Positions 28,298-37,850 of a stretch of DNA of 64,000 bases are shown piece after piece. The stretch comes from Paenibacillus dendritiformis (GTDB lineage Bacteria > Bacillota > Bacilli > Paenibacillales > Paenibacillaceae): the NCBI RefSeq assembly GCF_945605565.1, contig NZ_OX216966.1:5386001-5450000 (forward strand), in the 5' to 3' direction. The notes below the pieces were generated by a model. That model worked only from the letters and a program-made list of their open reading frames with translations. It had not been told where the DNA came from and ran no database searches. Both the position numbers and the translations under genes were made by a program. How positions within the stretch are numbered: the stretch's first letter is position 1; each line of letters opens with the position of its first letter.

Positions 28298-29644
28298 TCA
28301 TACCGGCAGCCAGTTCATCCCGTGCAAAAACACGACCAGGACGATAACCGGCAAAATGAAGCGGAGCATGAAGACGTACACGGCCAAGCCTTTGTGCCAA
28401 CGGCTGCCGAGCGTGTTCCATTCCTCCTGCAGGCGCCGCCGCGGATACCGGAACCCAACGAATAGCGAGATCAGCAGCACGCCAAGCGGAAGCATGACGT
28501 TCGTAACCGCGAAGTCGGCCCAATCGAATATATTGCGCCCCAGCCACTGCAGATGGCTGCCCACGCCGAAGGAGAGTGCCGAAGGAACGCCCAAGGCAAA
28601 TATAACGCCGCCGACCAGCCAACACATGCGCGTGCGTTGCTCCGCCTTGCCCCGGGTGAATGCGGCCACGACGATTTCCAACAGAGAGAACGCCGATGTC
28701 AGTGTCGCGAATAAGAAAAGCGCCAGGAACAGCACGATGAACAAGCTGCCGAACGGCAGCTGCTCAAAGACGGCCGGCAGTGTAATGAACAGCAGCCCCG
28801 CACCTTCTTGCGGCTTCATGCCGAGCGCGAACAAAGCGGGGAAAATCGCGATGCCCGCCATGAACGAGGTCAGCACGTTCAAGCCGACGACCGATAGAGC
28901 CGGCTTTCCGAGAGGCTCCCCTTTCTTCAGATAAGAGCTGTACGTTACCATGCAGGAGCCGCCCACACTCAGGCAGAAAAAGGATTGTCCGAGCGCATAC
29001 AGCAGCGCTTGCGGCGTCAGCTGGCCGAAGTCCGGCTTCAGAAAATAGACGAGTCCTTCGCTCATCCCCGGCAAGGTAAGCGACCGCACAATCAGGACGA
29101 GGAACAGAATGAACAAGCCCGGCATCATAATGCGGCTTGCCTTCTCAATGCCCTGCTTCACTCCCCGGGCCACGATAACGATCGTGATGAGCAGGAACAA
29201 CGCCTGCGCCAGCACGGCCGCCCAAGGGTTGGCCGAAGTCGATTCGAAGAGCTCTCCATAGTTCCGTCCACCCTGCAGCAGTGAACCACTCAGGGCCTTG
29301 AGGAAATAGAGCACAATCCAGCCGCCAACCACGCTGTAAAAAGACAGCAGCAAGGAGCACGTCGCCATGCCCAAATAGCCGACGCCGTGCCATTTGCTCC
29401 CCGGCGCCAACTCACGGTAGGCAGATACCGCTTCCTTGCCCGTGTTGCGGCCGATCATGAACTCGGCCAACAGCAGCGGCAGACCGATGCCGAAGGTAAA
29501 AATAATAAAGACAAGAAAAAAAGCGCCGCCACCGCTGGTAGCGACGACATTCGGGAACTTCCAGATCGCTCCGAGCCCGATGGCCGATCCGGCCGAGGCG
29601 AGCACGAAGCCGAGCCTCGAAGTCCATTGTTCTTGCTGTGTCAT
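28298..29644 (-). CDS. Sodium-dependent transporter, NSS/SNF family (first of tandem pair)
   Basis: A 448-residue paralogue of the next gene. The N-terminal signature (GFVLASAGSAIGLGAIWKFP) is nearly identical, and long stretches such as YALGQSFFCLSVG and ALGMKPQEG are shared. Differences gather in loops and near the C-terminus, so substrate range may differ. The start codon follows a moderate AAGGATGG site. It lies downstream of the O-methyltransferase gene on the same strand with a 96-bp gap. Confidence 0.93.
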   Translation of the reverse strand: MTQQEQWTSRLGFVLASAGSAIGLGAIWKFPNVVATSGGGAFFLVFIIFTFGIGLPLLLAEFMIGRNTGKEAVSAYRELAPGSKWHGVGYLGMATCSLLLSFYSVVGGWIVLYFLKALSGSLLQGGRNYGELFESTSANPWAAVLAQALFLLITIVIVARGVKQGIEKASRIMMPGLFILFLVLIVRSLTLPGMSEGLVYFLKPDFGQLTPQALLYALGQSFFCLSVGGSCMVTYSSYLKKGEPLGKPALSVVGLNVLTSFMAGIAIFPALFALGMKPQEGAGLLFITLPAVFEQLPFGSLFIVLFLALFLFATLTSAFSLLEIVVAAFTRGKAEQRTRMCWLVGGVIFALGVPSALSFGVGSHLQWLGRNIFDWADFAVTNVMLPLGVLLISLFVGFRYPRRRLQEEWNTLGSRWHKGLAVYVFMLRFILPVIVLVVFLHGMNWLPV

Positions 29645-29740
29645 CCGTTCTAATCCATCCTTCTTTTTCGATTGCTGTCATCCATTATAGCATAGCAACG
29701 GAATAAAGAGTCTGCTTCCACATATTTGGAATCTGGCCGT

Positions 29741-30376
29741 CTATTTCACGATAGCAAGCGCCAGACCGTCATAGGCCGGAAGCAGCGTGCTGAGCAATCG
29801 TTCATCCTGCGCGATCGCGGCATTGAAGGCGCGCATCGCCTGCACGGACGGGCCCTGCTTGTCCGGATTGAGCGTTCTGCCGCGGAGCATGAGGTTGTCT
29901 CCCGCAATTAGTGCCCCCGGTCTCGCCAGCCGGATTGCGTATTCGAGATAGGCCGGGTAATTTTCTTTGTCCGCGTCGATGAAGAACAGATCATAGCGGG
30001 CTCCTTCCCGCTCCAGTTCTGCAAGAGATTGAAGCGCCTCGCCCACTCTGTATTCCACCTGCTCGCCGAAGCCGGCTTCGGTGAGATTGCGTTTCGCCAG
30101 ATCGGCATAGTCTTGACGCAGCTCCAGAGAGACAAGGCGGCCTCCCGGTTCCAGCCCCCGTAAGATGCAATAGCCGCTGTAGCCGCCCAGCGCGCCGATC
30201 TCCAGCGCATCCTTCGCATGTGCCAGGCGGGCGAGCATCGTCAACAGGCGCCCGTACCCTTCCGGCACGGAAATGTCCGGCATGCCCTGAGCCCGGATAG
30301 CTTCCTTGATTCGCTCCACGGCCGGATCCGCCGGATATAATTGTTCCAAATAAGATTCTACTGCTTCACTCGACAT
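29741..30376 (-). CDS. SAM-dependent O-methyltransferase (YrrM/TrmR-like)
   Basis: A 211-residue class I methyltransferase of the catechol-O-methyltransferase type. The SAM motif is ALEIGALGGYSGYCI, then LVSLELRQDYADLAKRNL. The metal-binding aspartates are expected in LFFIDADKENY and IAGDNLMLRG. B. subtilis TrmR in this family methylates a wobble uridine in tRNA, but small-molecule targets are also possible. The ATG at 30376 has AAGGAGG eight bases upstream. It diverges from the RNA methyltransferase gene. Confidence 0.88.
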   Translation of the reverse strand: MSSEAVESYLEQLYPADPAVERIKEAIRAQGMPDISVPEGYGRLLTMLARLAHAKDALEIGALGGYSGYCILRGLEPGGRLVSLELRQDYADLAKRNLTEAGFGEQVEYRVGEALQSLAELEREGARYDLFFIDADKENYPAYLEYAIRLARPGALIAGDNLMLRGRTLNPDKQGPSVQAMRAFNAAIAQDERLLSTLLPAYDGLALAIVK

Positions 30377-30458
30377 TTTCCATCCTCCTTGCATTTTATG
30401 ATATGATGAATGCCATACAAGTACAAGTAAGAGAAGTAGAACGGAGTGTTGTTATCGA

Positions 30459-31625
30459 ATGAACCGACCTTGGACATTAATCGCGACTGCCCCGATGGGT
30501 CTGGAGGCCGTCGTCGCGCGCGAATTGAAGCTGCTTGGATACGAGGATACGCGGGTGGAGAACGGCCGCGTGCTGTTTTCCGGAGGTCCTGTCGACGTGT
30601 GCCGGGCCAATCTGTGGCTCCGGACCGCGGATCGGGTGCTCGTCAAGATGGGCGAGTTCCGTGCGCGTACCTTCGAGGAGCTATTCGAGGGCACCAAAGC
30701 CATCCCATGGCCGGACTGGATCCCGATGCACGGCGAATTTCCGGTTGACGGGCGTTCTCATAAATCCCAGCTCTCGAGTGTCCCCGCCTGTCAGGGCATC
30801 GTGAAAAAGGCGGTCGTGGAGCGAATGAAGCAGCGGTACCATACCGACTGGTTCGAAGAGTCCGGTCCGCTGTACCGGATCGAGGTCTCCCTGCTGAATG
30901 ACATGGCGACGATTACGCTGGACACGACCGGGCCCGGCTTACATAAGCGCGGCTACCGCAAGCTGACCGGAGCTGCTCCGCTCAAAGAGACGATGGCTGC
31001 CGCCATCATTTTGCTGAGCAGGTGGAATCCGCAGCGGCCGCTGTATGATCCGTTCTGCGGATCGGGAACCCTGCTGATCGAAGCGGCGATGATCGGCTGG
31101 AATGTCGCTCCCGGACTCCGGCGCTCCTTCTCTGCGGAGGCGTGGGGCGTCATCGGTGAACAGGCATGGGAACAAGCGCGGGAGGAAGCGTTCGACGCCG
31201 TCCGCGACGACACGGAGCTCCGGTTGACCGGATCCGATATCGATCCGGAAGCGATTCGCCTAGCGCAGGCAGCGGCGAAGAGCGCCGGCTTCGCCCGCGA
31301 GATCGAGTTCCGCGTCTCCCCTGCGAACAAAGCAAAGCCGGAAGGAGACTACGGCTGCGTCGTGACGAATCCGCCTTACGGCGAACGATTGAACGAGAAG
31401 GATGAAGTCGAGCGGATGGTGAGAGACCTTGGCTTCATGGCGAAGACCCTGCCGACCTGGTCATTCTTCGCGATCAGCCCGAGCCGCCAGTTCGAGCATT
31501 ACTTCGGGCGCCCGGCGGATAAGCGCCGCAAGCTGTTCAACGGCAATATCGAATGCCAGCTCTATCAATATCTCGGTCCGCTCCCGCCGCGCAGCAAAGC
31601 GCCGGAGTCGCCTGCCGAATCTTAA
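30459..31625 (+). CDS. THUMP-domain class I RNA methyltransferase (YpsC/RlmL type)
   Basis: A 388-residue enzyme predicted to make N2-methylguanosine in 23S rRNA. The N-terminal ferredoxin-like/THUMP half (IATAPMGLEAVVARELKLLG, TITLDTTGPGLHKRGYR) binds RNA. The C-terminal Rossmann half has DPFCGSGTLLIEAAMIG (SAM site), TGSDIDPEAIRLAQ and the catalytic VTNPPYGERL. The order matches B. subtilis YpsC and the N-terminal half of E. coli RlmL. It starts 82 bases from the divergent methyltransferase and ends at a good terminator. Confidence 0.92.
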   Translation: MNRPWTLIATAPMGLEAVVARELKLLGYEDTRVENGRVLFSGGPVDVCRANLWLRTADRVLVKMGEFRARTFEELFEGTKAIPWPDWIPMHGEFPVDGRSHKSQLSSVPACQGIVKKAVVERMKQRYHTDWFEESGPLYRIEVSLLNDMATITLDTTGPGLHKRGYRKLTGAAPLKETMAAAIILLSRWNPQRPLYDPFCGSGTLLIEAAMIGWNVAPGLRRSFSAEAWGVIGEQAWEQAREEAFDAVRDDTELRLTGSDIDPEAIRLAQAAAKSAGFAREIEFRVSPANKAKPEGDYGCVVTNPPYGERLNEKDEVERMVRDLGFMAKTLPTWSFFAISPSRQFEHYFGRPADKRRKLFNGNIECQLYQYLGPLPPRSKAPESPAES

Positions 31626-31638
31626 TTTACGCCCAATC

Positions 31639-31686
31639 GAACACCATCTGCCCTACATCGGCAGGCGGTGTTCTTTTATTTTTAAC
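31639..31686 (+). terminator. Terminator of the RNA methyltransferase gene
   Basis: GAACACC...CTGCC pairs with CGGCAG..GGTGTTC and is followed by TTTTATTTTT. It starts 14 bases after the stop codon. Confidence 0.85.
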
Positions 31687-31745
31687 ATTTTATGAAAATC
31701 TGATAAGATGGGAGGTACGATTACAAGTCAAGGAAGGTACACGTA

Positions 31746-33728
31746 ATGAATCCAATTCGTCAAGCCCGGCCCGATTCCAGCGGCAGGAAAAGATCGGCAG
31801 CCGCCCTGTTCGGATGGCTCAGCTTCGTCTTCTTCCTCGCGGCTATGATGGGGAAGCTGATCTATTTCAATCACACGCTGGCGATACCGAATATGGCCAT
31901 GAACCGGGACGACTATCTGGTCGCCCTGGGAGCGCTGCTCATTGCGGGCAGCTGGACGTTCTGGGCGAAGGAACGATGGCGCCCTCTGCTCCTGCTGCTG
32001 CTTAACTTCGCGCTGACGCTGCTCATTTTTGCCGATTTGATCTATTTCCGCTATTTTCAGGACTTCATCACGATTCCCGTCCTGCTTCAAGCGGCGCAGG
32101 TCAGCTCGCTCGGAGAGAGCATCGCTTCGCTTATTCACGGCAAGGATGTGCGGCTGTTCCTGGATTGGCTCGTCCTGATTCCGCTTACGATCGGGCATGT
32201 CCGCATTCGGTCCAGGGAATCTCGGTATCAGCGCGCCATGTTATCCGGCCAAAAAAACCGGGGGCGCATGCTGCAGCGGGCAGCGGCCGGCCTGCTTGCC
32301 ATCGTCGTCGGCGCCGTGATGGTAGCCGTACCGGTTAACAAAGCAACCAGCACATGGGCCAAAGGGCTGTTCAGCTCGGTCTGGTGGAGCGCCTCCGTCT
32401 ATAACATTACGGGCTTGCTGGGCTTTCACGGCTATGATGTGTACCGGTTCGTGAAGGAGAATATAGGGGGCGGAGCCTCTCTCTCGGAAGCCGAGATCAA
32501 GGACGCGGAAGCGTGGTTCGCCGACCATCGCCCGGACCGGCAAGGACCTGCGCCCTCATTCGGGCGCTATGCCGGCAGCAATGTCATTATTGTGCAGGCT
32601 GAGGCGTTCGAAAATTTCGTCATCGGCGCCAAGGTGAACGGCCAGGAGATTACGCCGAACCTGAATGCGCTTCGCGAGGACAGTCTCTATTTCACCCGTT
32701 TCTTCCATCAGACGGGGCAGGGCCGCACCTCCGATGCCGATTTCGGGGTGAATGCCGGGCTTCATCCACTGCCGTCCGGCTCCGTCTTCATCCGCTACCC
32801 TGGCCAGACCTACGACACGCTGCCGGCCATGCTCCGCGCGGAAGGATATCGCACCGGGGCGTTCCATGCGTATGACGCCGGGTTCTGGAACCGTTATATC
32901 ATGTATCAAAATATGGGCTACGACTTTTTCATGAGCAAAAAAGACTATGTTCTTGATGAGCGGGTCGGATGGACGGTCGGGGACAAATCCTTCTTCCGCC
33001 AATCGGTCGAACGAATGTCTGCCGAGCCGCATCCGTTCTACAGCTTCTTAATCACGCTGGCAAGCCATCATCCGTACAAGCTGCCGGAATCGGTGCAGAA
33101 GCTTGATGTCGGCCCATACAAGGACACAATGTTCGGTGACTATTTGCAATCGATGCATTACGTTGACGAAGCGGTCGGAGAAATGATTGCCGATCTGAAG
33201 CAGCGCGGGCTGTGGGACAAGACGATCTGGGTGTTCTACGGAGATCATGACAACTCTATCGGAGAGACGGAGCCTCTCTCGTGGCTGCTCGGCCATCCGA
33301 TCAGCAAGCTTGATATGCTGGAGATGAAGAATCAGGTCCCGCTCTTCATTCATCTCCCTGACGGGGCCCAGTCCGGGACATATGATACGGTTGCGGGCCA
33401 ATTGGACGTCGCCCCGACTCTGCTGCACTGGCTCGGAATCGATCCGGCCGACTCCTATATGATGGGCCATAATCTGCTGCTGCCGGATCGGCGGCTTGTC
33501 GTCCTGCGGAACGGATCGTACACGGACGGCAGCATTTTCTATGTCCCTTCGGCCGACGGACTGTTCGAGCACGGCACCTGCTTCGATTACGCGGCGCGAG
33601 AGAAGACGGATGTCGCCCGTTGTCAGCCGTACGATGCCGAAGCGAAGCGCCGCTTGACGGTCTCGGATAACGTGATTACGCATAATCTGATCAAGCGGTT
33701 CCGCCAATCTTCTCATTCGGAACCGTGA
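31746..33728 (+). CDS. LTA synthase family protein (alkaline-phosphatase-like)
   Basis: A 660-residue membrane enzyme with five N-terminal transmembrane helices (to about residue 205) and a large extracellular sulfatase-fold domain. Family members polymerise or prime glycerol-phosphate from phosphatidylglycerol onto lipoteichoic acid. The metal and catalytic residues are present: glutamate in VQAEAFENF (about 286), the nucleophile threonine in GQGRTSDADF (about 328), and FYGDHDNSIG. AAGGAAGGT precedes the ATG. Whether this copy is the main LTA synthase or a primase/accessory one cannot be decided. Confidence 0.92.
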   Translation: MNPIRQARPDSSGRKRSAAALFGWLSFVFFLAAMMGKLIYFNHTLAIPNMAMNRDDYLVALGALLIAGSWTFWAKERWRPLLLLLLNFALTLLIFADLIYFRYFQDFITIPVLLQAAQVSSLGESIASLIHGKDVRLFLDWLVLIPLTIGHVRIRSRESRYQRAMLSGQKNRGRMLQRAAAGLLAIVVGAVMVAVPVNKATSTWAKGLFSSVWWSASVYNITGLLGFHGYDVYRFVKENIGGGASLSEAEIKDAEAWFADHRPDRQGPAPSFGRYAGSNVIIVQAEAFENFVIGAKVNGQEITPNLNALREDSLYFTRFFHQTGQGRTSDADFGVNAGLHPLPSGSVFIRYPGQTYDTLPAMLRAEGYRTGAFHAYDAGFWNRYIMYQNMGYDFFMSKKDYVLDERVGWTVGDKSFFRQSVERMSAEPHPFYSFLITLASHHPYKLPESVQKLDVGPYKDTMFGDYLQSMHYVDEAVGEMIADLKQRGLWDKTIWVFYGDHDNSIGETEPLSWLLGHPISKLDMLEMKNQVPLFIHLPDGAQSGTYDTVAGQLDVAPTLLHWLGIDPADSYMMGHNLLLPDRRLVVLRNGSYTDGSIFYVPSADGLFEHGTCFDYAAREKTDVARCQPYDAEAKRRLTVSDNVITHNLIKRFRQSSHSEP

Positions 33729-33731
33729 CAT

Positions 33732-33763
33732 GACAGCCGCTGTCCCCGTTGACAGCGGCTGTC
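33732..33763. terminator. Long perfect inverted repeat between convergent genes
   Basis: GACAGCCGCTGT and ACAGCGGCTGTC form a 12-base perfect stem with an eight-base loop, right after the LTA-synthase-family stop. There is no T-run, so it may be a terminator or mRNA 3' stabiliser. Confidence 0.6.
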
Positions 33764-33836
33764 CGCGCTTCTCCCGGGTGCCCGCCATCCGTTCGCTGCC
33801 GCTCCTGCGCCGCCCGCCTGTGCCCTCTCACCGGCA

Positions 33837-35357
33837 CTACCGTTCCTGCAGCAGCTCGTCCAGCTTCCGGCGCCGCTTCTTCTCCTTCAGGCGCCGCTCG
33901 CGTTCTTCGCGGCGCAGGGCCTTGGCGAGAGACGCGCACATGCCAAGCAGGACGGCCGCGAACGGCAGCGCGGTTAGGATGGAAGCGGTCTGAAGCGCAT
34001 CCAGCCCGCCGCTCAGGAGGAGGACGATGGCGATCAGCGACTGGAAGATTCCCCAGGTGAGCTTGATCGGGATGCTCGGATTCGGATTCCCGTCGGACGA
34101 CATCATGCCAAGCACGAAGGTGGCGGAATCCGCCGACGTAATGAAGAAGGTCACGATTAACAGCGTGGCCAGCACCCCGAGCACATAGCCGGCCGGCAGG
34201 GCGTCGAGCGTTACGAACAAGGCGGACGTAATATCCTGCTCCACCGCCTGGGCCAGATTCATGCCTTCGAACATCTCCAAGTGAAGCCCCGTCGCCCCGA
34301 ACACGGAAAACCAGATGAAGCTGAAGCCGCTTGGCAGCAGCAATGTCCCGAGAATGAACTCCTTAATCGTCCTCCCCCGGGATACGCGGGCGATGAACGA
34401 ACCGACGAACGGCGCCCACGCAATCCACCACGCCCAGTAAAACAGGGTCCATCTCGCAATCCAGGAATTCTCCGTGAACGGCGACAGCCGAAGACTCATC
34501 TGGATAATATTTTGCAAGTAGCCGCCCAACGTCGTCGTGAACGTATCGATGATGAAAGAGGTCGGTCCGAGCAGCAGCGTGAAGACGAGCAGGCCAAGCG
34601 CAATGAGCAGATTCGTATTGCTTAATATGCGTATCCCCTTGTCCAGGCCGGTAATGGCCGAAGTCAGGAACAATATAGTAACCACGATAATAATGATGAT
34701 TTGAACGGTGATGTTCGACGGAATTCCCAGCGTATGCTGCAGTCCGCCGTTAATCTGCATCACGCCGAGGCCAAGCGACGTCGCGACACCGAAGGTAGTG
34801 GCGATAATGGCCAAAACGTCAATCAGTTTGCCGATGGATCCTTCCACGCGTTCTCCAAGCAACGGGTAGAACGTTCGGCTGATCAGTCCTTTATGCTCAT
34901 GGCGGAAGGTGAAATAAGCCATAGCGAGCGACACGAGCGTATAAATCCCCCATGGATGAAGTCCCCAATGGAAGAACGAATAACGCATCGCTTCTCGCGC
35001 CGCATCCGGTGTCATCCCAGCTGCGGTGGGCGGATTCAGATAATGGCTGAGCGGCTCGGCTACACCCCAGAAGACGAGCCCGATGCCCATGCCCGCGCTG
35101 AATAGCATCGCGAACCAGGACAGATTCGAATATTCCGGCTCATCGTCCTCTTGGCCGAGTCGAATGTGTCCGTGCTTCCCGAAGGCAAGCGCGAAGCAGA
35201 ACAATAGCACGATCAGGGCCGTTATCAGGTAGAACCAGCCGAACCGCTCCGTCGTGAAGGTGAGCGCCGCCTCGGATTGCTGCGCCATGCTGCCCGGGGA
35301 CAGCAAGCCCCACAGGACAAAGGCCAGGATGATAACGACCGATATTCCAAATACCAT
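33837..35357 (-). CDS. BCCT-family glycine betaine/choline transporter
   Basis: A 506-residue secondary transporter with 12 helices. The family signature is present (WWIAWAPFVGSFIARVSRG), along with GMGIGLVFWGVAEPLSHY and FFHWGLHPWGIYTLV. The tryptophan-rich segments fit binding of quaternary amines for osmoprotection. A charged C-terminal tail (LRREERERRLKEKKRRRKL) resembles the osmosensing tails of BetP-like members. The ATG at 35357 has AAGGGGTGGG upstream. Confidence 0.93.
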   Translation of the reverse strand: MVFGISVVIILAFVLWGLLSPGSMAQQSEAALTFTTERFGWFYLITALIVLLFCFALAFGKHGHIRLGQEDDEPEYSNLSWFAMLFSAGMGIGLVFWGVAEPLSHYLNPPTAAGMTPDAAREAMRYSFFHWGLHPWGIYTLVSLAMAYFTFRHEHKGLISRTFYPLLGERVEGSIGKLIDVLAIIATTFGVATSLGLGVMQINGGLQHTLGIPSNITVQIIIIIVVTILFLTSAITGLDKGIRILSNTNLLIALGLLVFTLLLGPTSFIIDTFTTTLGGYLQNIIQMSLRLSPFTENSWIARWTLFYWAWWIAWAPFVGSFIARVSRGRTIKEFILGTLLLPSGFSFIWFSVFGATGLHLEMFEGMNLAQAVEQDITSALFVTLDALPAGYVLGVLATLLIVTFFITSADSATFVLGMMSSDGNPNPSIPIKLTWGIFQSLIAIVLLLSGGLDALQTASILTALPFAAVLLGMCASLAKALRREERERRLKEKKRRRKLDELLQER

Positions 35358-35403
35358 ATCCCCACCCCTTGGTTTGTTGCTCTTGATAGCATGTAGTATG
35401 CGC

Positions 35404-35433
35404 AAAAAAAATCCCAGACGGTTGTCTGGGATT
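35404..35433 (-). terminator. Terminator of the small glutamine-rich protein gene
   Basis: AATCCCAGAC-GGTT-GTCTGGGATT is a perfect ten-base stem. On the minus strand TTTTTT follows, about 30 bases after the stop at 35466. Confidence 0.88.
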
Positions 35434-35465
35434 CCGGCATTATTTTCATAATAAAGAGGGCAACT

Positions 35466-35753
35466 TCATTCTTCACGTTGTTCCCACTGCTCGCTGTTGA
35501 GGAGAGAGCTTAACCGGTTCTGCTGCTCCTCAAGCATCGCTTCGGCCAGCTCCACCGGCTGCTGGTTCAAGCTCAGTCCGGCCTGCTCGACAGCCCGTTC
35601 CGCATGCTGAAGCGATTGCTCGGCTTGCTCGACGGACTGGTCCGACGGATGAGACATCGCTTGGGATACCGCATTGCGCGCGGTCTTGACGGCATTTTGG
35701 GCCTGGGAGATCGGATTCTGCGACTGCAGGCTGGAGTCATACTTGTTCGGCAT
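35466..35753 (-). CDS. Small helical glutamine-rich protein, unknown function
   Basis: A 95-residue soluble protein, almost all helix-forming and rich in glutamine, alanine and glutamate. Heptad-like runs (AVKTARNAVSQAM, EQAEQSLQHAERAVEQAG) suggest a helical bundle or coiled coil. There is no cysteine and no membrane segment. GAAGGAGG lies before the ATG at 35753, and a strong terminator follows, so it is a monocistronic gene. I do not recognise the family. Confidence 0.7.
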   Translation of the reverse strand: MPNKYDSSLQSQNPISQAQNAVKTARNAVSQAMSHPSDQSVEQAEQSLQHAERAVEQAGLSLNQQPVELAEAMLEEQQNRLSSLLNSEQWEQREE

Positions 35754-35827
35754 GCTGTAAGCCTCCTTCGTCTGTGTAGTCATAAGCAACGTTAGGATGT
35801 GCTCGACAGCATTTTCTATACCGACAA

Positions 35828-36052
35828 CTAGCCCTTCAGGAACGCCTTCGCCTTCTCGATCGCCTCGTCCTCCGTCGGCGCCGTGACATATCTTCCGTTA
35901 ATAAAAATAAATACCCGCTTCAGGCAATGGCCGCAGTACGACTTGCACCCTATTTTAATTTCCGCCTCGGGATCCAGCTTCTTCACCTTCGGCAGGAACG
36001 ACTTCATGCTGATGTGGCGGCATTTATCACATATACGTATATCATTTGCCAT
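35828..36052 (-). CDS. DUF1450 small cysteine-containing protein
   Basis: A 74-residue protein with an N-terminal CDKC and a central GCKSYCGHCLKRVF, followed by FINGRYVTAPTEDEAIEKA. The C-terminal pattern matches DUF1450 proteins such as B. subtilis YuzB, which resemble thioredoxin-like [2Fe-2S] ferredoxins. Five cysteines could hold an iron-sulfur cluster or zinc. GGAGTGAG precedes the start. Function is not known. Confidence 0.75.
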   Translation of the reverse strand: MANDIRICDKCRHISMKSFLPKVKKLDPEAEIKIGCKSYCGHCLKRVFIFINGRYVTAPTEDEAIEKAKAFLKG

Positions 36053-36164
36053 GATTGCTCACTCCATCTTAATCCCTTCGTCTTGATGTAAAAAGAAATA
36101 CCGATGTTGCTATAGTTATTGTAAGGGAATGGCCCTGCAGAAGCAACCGGTATGACCACAACTT

Positions 36165-36425
36165 CTAGCGGACGGGATCGTATTTCATGACCCGCTTGGA
36201 GAACCATGGCATCAGAATCATCGTGAACAGGATATCGTCGATCGGCATGAATGGCATGACATCGGGCATTACCCAATACAACAGGACCAGTCCGACAAAT
36301 ATCCCTTTCTCCTTCAGCGGAACCCGGGTCGAGAACAACAACCGCGGAGCCGATCGGAAAAGCCGGATGATCCGGCGAACAGGATGCCTGCTTCCGCCCT
36401 TGCTGGACATATGATTGCGGCCCAT
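36165..36425 (-). CDS. DUF1232 (YkvA-like) membrane protein
   Basis: An 86-residue protein. A basic N-terminus is followed by a hydrophobic segment (KGIFVGLVLLYWVMPDVMPF) and a second one (DDILFTMILMPWF). The DxxP-FxxxDD pattern (MPDVMPFMPIDDI) is the DUF1232 signature, seen in short integral membrane proteins of unknown role. I chose the ATG at 36425, six bases after GGAGGT; a GTG two codons upstream is possible. Confidence 0.7.
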   Translation of the reverse strand: MGRNHMSSKGGSRHPVRRIIRLFRSAPRLLFSTRVPLKEKGIFVGLVLLYWVMPDVMPFMPIDDILFTMILMPWFSKRVMKYDPVR

Positions 36426-36490
36426 CCGCACACCTCCTTGCCCCTAGTGTGCGCCATCCGGCACGCGTCATACGGCCCGCTTGAGACGGT

Positions 36491-37705
36491 CTATTCCTCG
36501 ACCTGTCCGTTCAATGCTTCCCGCAAAATCGCCGATACTTCCTTGTACATTCCGTCGAAATCCTGTAACGGCAGCGGGCTGGCACCAAGGCCGACCTCGA
36601 CCGTGAAGCCGGGCTTGCGGAAGCGCTGAATGAACCAATCCTTGTATCCGGCATCACTGCCCGACAGCTTGACGGCCCGGTAACCGCTGACCGATTCGAA
36701 CCGTTCCGCCCATGTGACCGCTTCGGGAGGCTCGTAGTCACGGTAATTCCAATAAATTTCTTGCCCTTGCGTATGGAAGGACAGCGCCAACTCGAACGAA
36801 TTCCGTTCCGTATAGGAAGCAAGCGCGGCGGCCTCGGGCTCGGACAGCGGATGCTCCCCACCGTAATTGAGCGGCGCCGGAGAACGCATACCGCGCCGTG
36901 CCCGCTCCTCCTCCCAATGGGCCGGGAACTGATCGTTCAGGTCAACGCCGCGGATGTTCGCTTTCCACCGTTGAAATCGCCGGGATCCCTGATTCCATTC
37001 CATCACCGAGGAATAGTATGGATGCCGCGGCGAGATGCCCTCCTGCACCAATTCGATGCCGTCCGGATTCACCATAGGCACGATTTTCAGCACGGTTCGC
37101 TCGTAGGCGGACCGCGCATCCCAGCCAAGCCATGACTTCCCGCTGTCGCACGCTCGTGCATAATCTTCGATGAACTGCATAAGCAGTGCCGAAGTAACCC
37201 ATTCATTGGCATGGACACCGCCATTCGCATGAACCGGCACATTCCCGCGCCCGATGCTGACGGCCAGGATCGGCTTGCCGAGGACGCTCTGTCCGATCGT
37301 CTCGACTTGGACGCATGAATAGCGGCGGCTTATTTGCTGAAGGTCCCCCATCAGTTGGCCAGGGCCGTATTCCGCTTTTTTTCGAAGCGTCTCATTCGTG
37401 CAAACGTATGGAATGAACACCCGCTGCCCGGCCGTCAGCCGGTCCGGAGCCAAGGATGGATTCACGGAGCGCAGCACCGCTTCCGGAACGCGATGCCGTG
37501 CGGCAATCCGGCACAAAGTATCGTTCGGCTGGACGGAATAAGTATCGTATGGACGCGCCGGCAACATGAGAACATGCCCGGGAAGCGCATATTGGTCGGG
37601 ATCAAGCTGCGGATTGTATGCAAACAGTGCAGGGAGATTAATTCCATGCCGGACGCAAATGCGCAGGTAGGTATCTCCAGGCTGGACGGTATAGGGGATA
37701 TGCAT
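36491..37705 (-). CDS. LysM-M14 peptidoglycan peptidase (gamma-D-glutamyl-diaminopimelate type)
   Basis: A 404-residue enzyme. Two LysM wall-binding domains come first (YTVQPGDTYLRICVRHG, about residues 4-47; YSVQPNDTLCRIAARHR, about 52-97). A zinc carboxypeptidase-fold M14 domain follows: GGVHANEWVTSALL gives the HxxE pair, LALSFHTQGQEIYW the third ligand, and FTVEVGLG the catalytic glutamate. Relatives with this layout, such as endopeptidase I of Lysinibacillus sphaericus, cut stem peptides in sporulation or germination. No signal peptide is seen, so it may act inside the mother cell. AAGGAGG precedes the ATG. Confidence 0.9.
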   Translation of the reverse strand: MHIPYTVQPGDTYLRICVRHGINLPALFAYNPQLDPDQYALPGHVLMLPARPYDTYSVQPNDTLCRIAARHRVPEAVLRSVNPSLAPDRLTAGQRVFIPYVCTNETLRKKAEYGPGQLMGDLQQISRRYSCVQVETIGQSVLGKPILAVSIGRGNVPVHANGGVHANEWVTSALLMQFIEDYARACDSGKSWLGWDARSAYERTVLKIVPMVNPDGIELVQEGISPRHPYYSSVMEWNQGSRRFQRWKANIRGVDLNDQFPAHWEEERARRGMRSPAPLNYGGEHPLSEPEAAALASYTERNSFELALSFHTQGQEIYWNYRDYEPPEAVTWAERFESVSGYRAVKLSGSDAGYKDWFIQRFRKPGFTVEVGLGASPLPLQDFDGMYKEVSAILREALNGQVEE

Positions 37706-37850
37706 CGTTCGAACCTCCTTCACTTCCTCATTGATGCATATGCCCTGTATGAAGCGGACATGACTGGGTACTGGCGCATACCAAAAGAGCATGCTCTCCG
37801 CGATAAACGCGAAGGGCATGCTCTTCGGCAAAAGGACAAACGTATAATAG

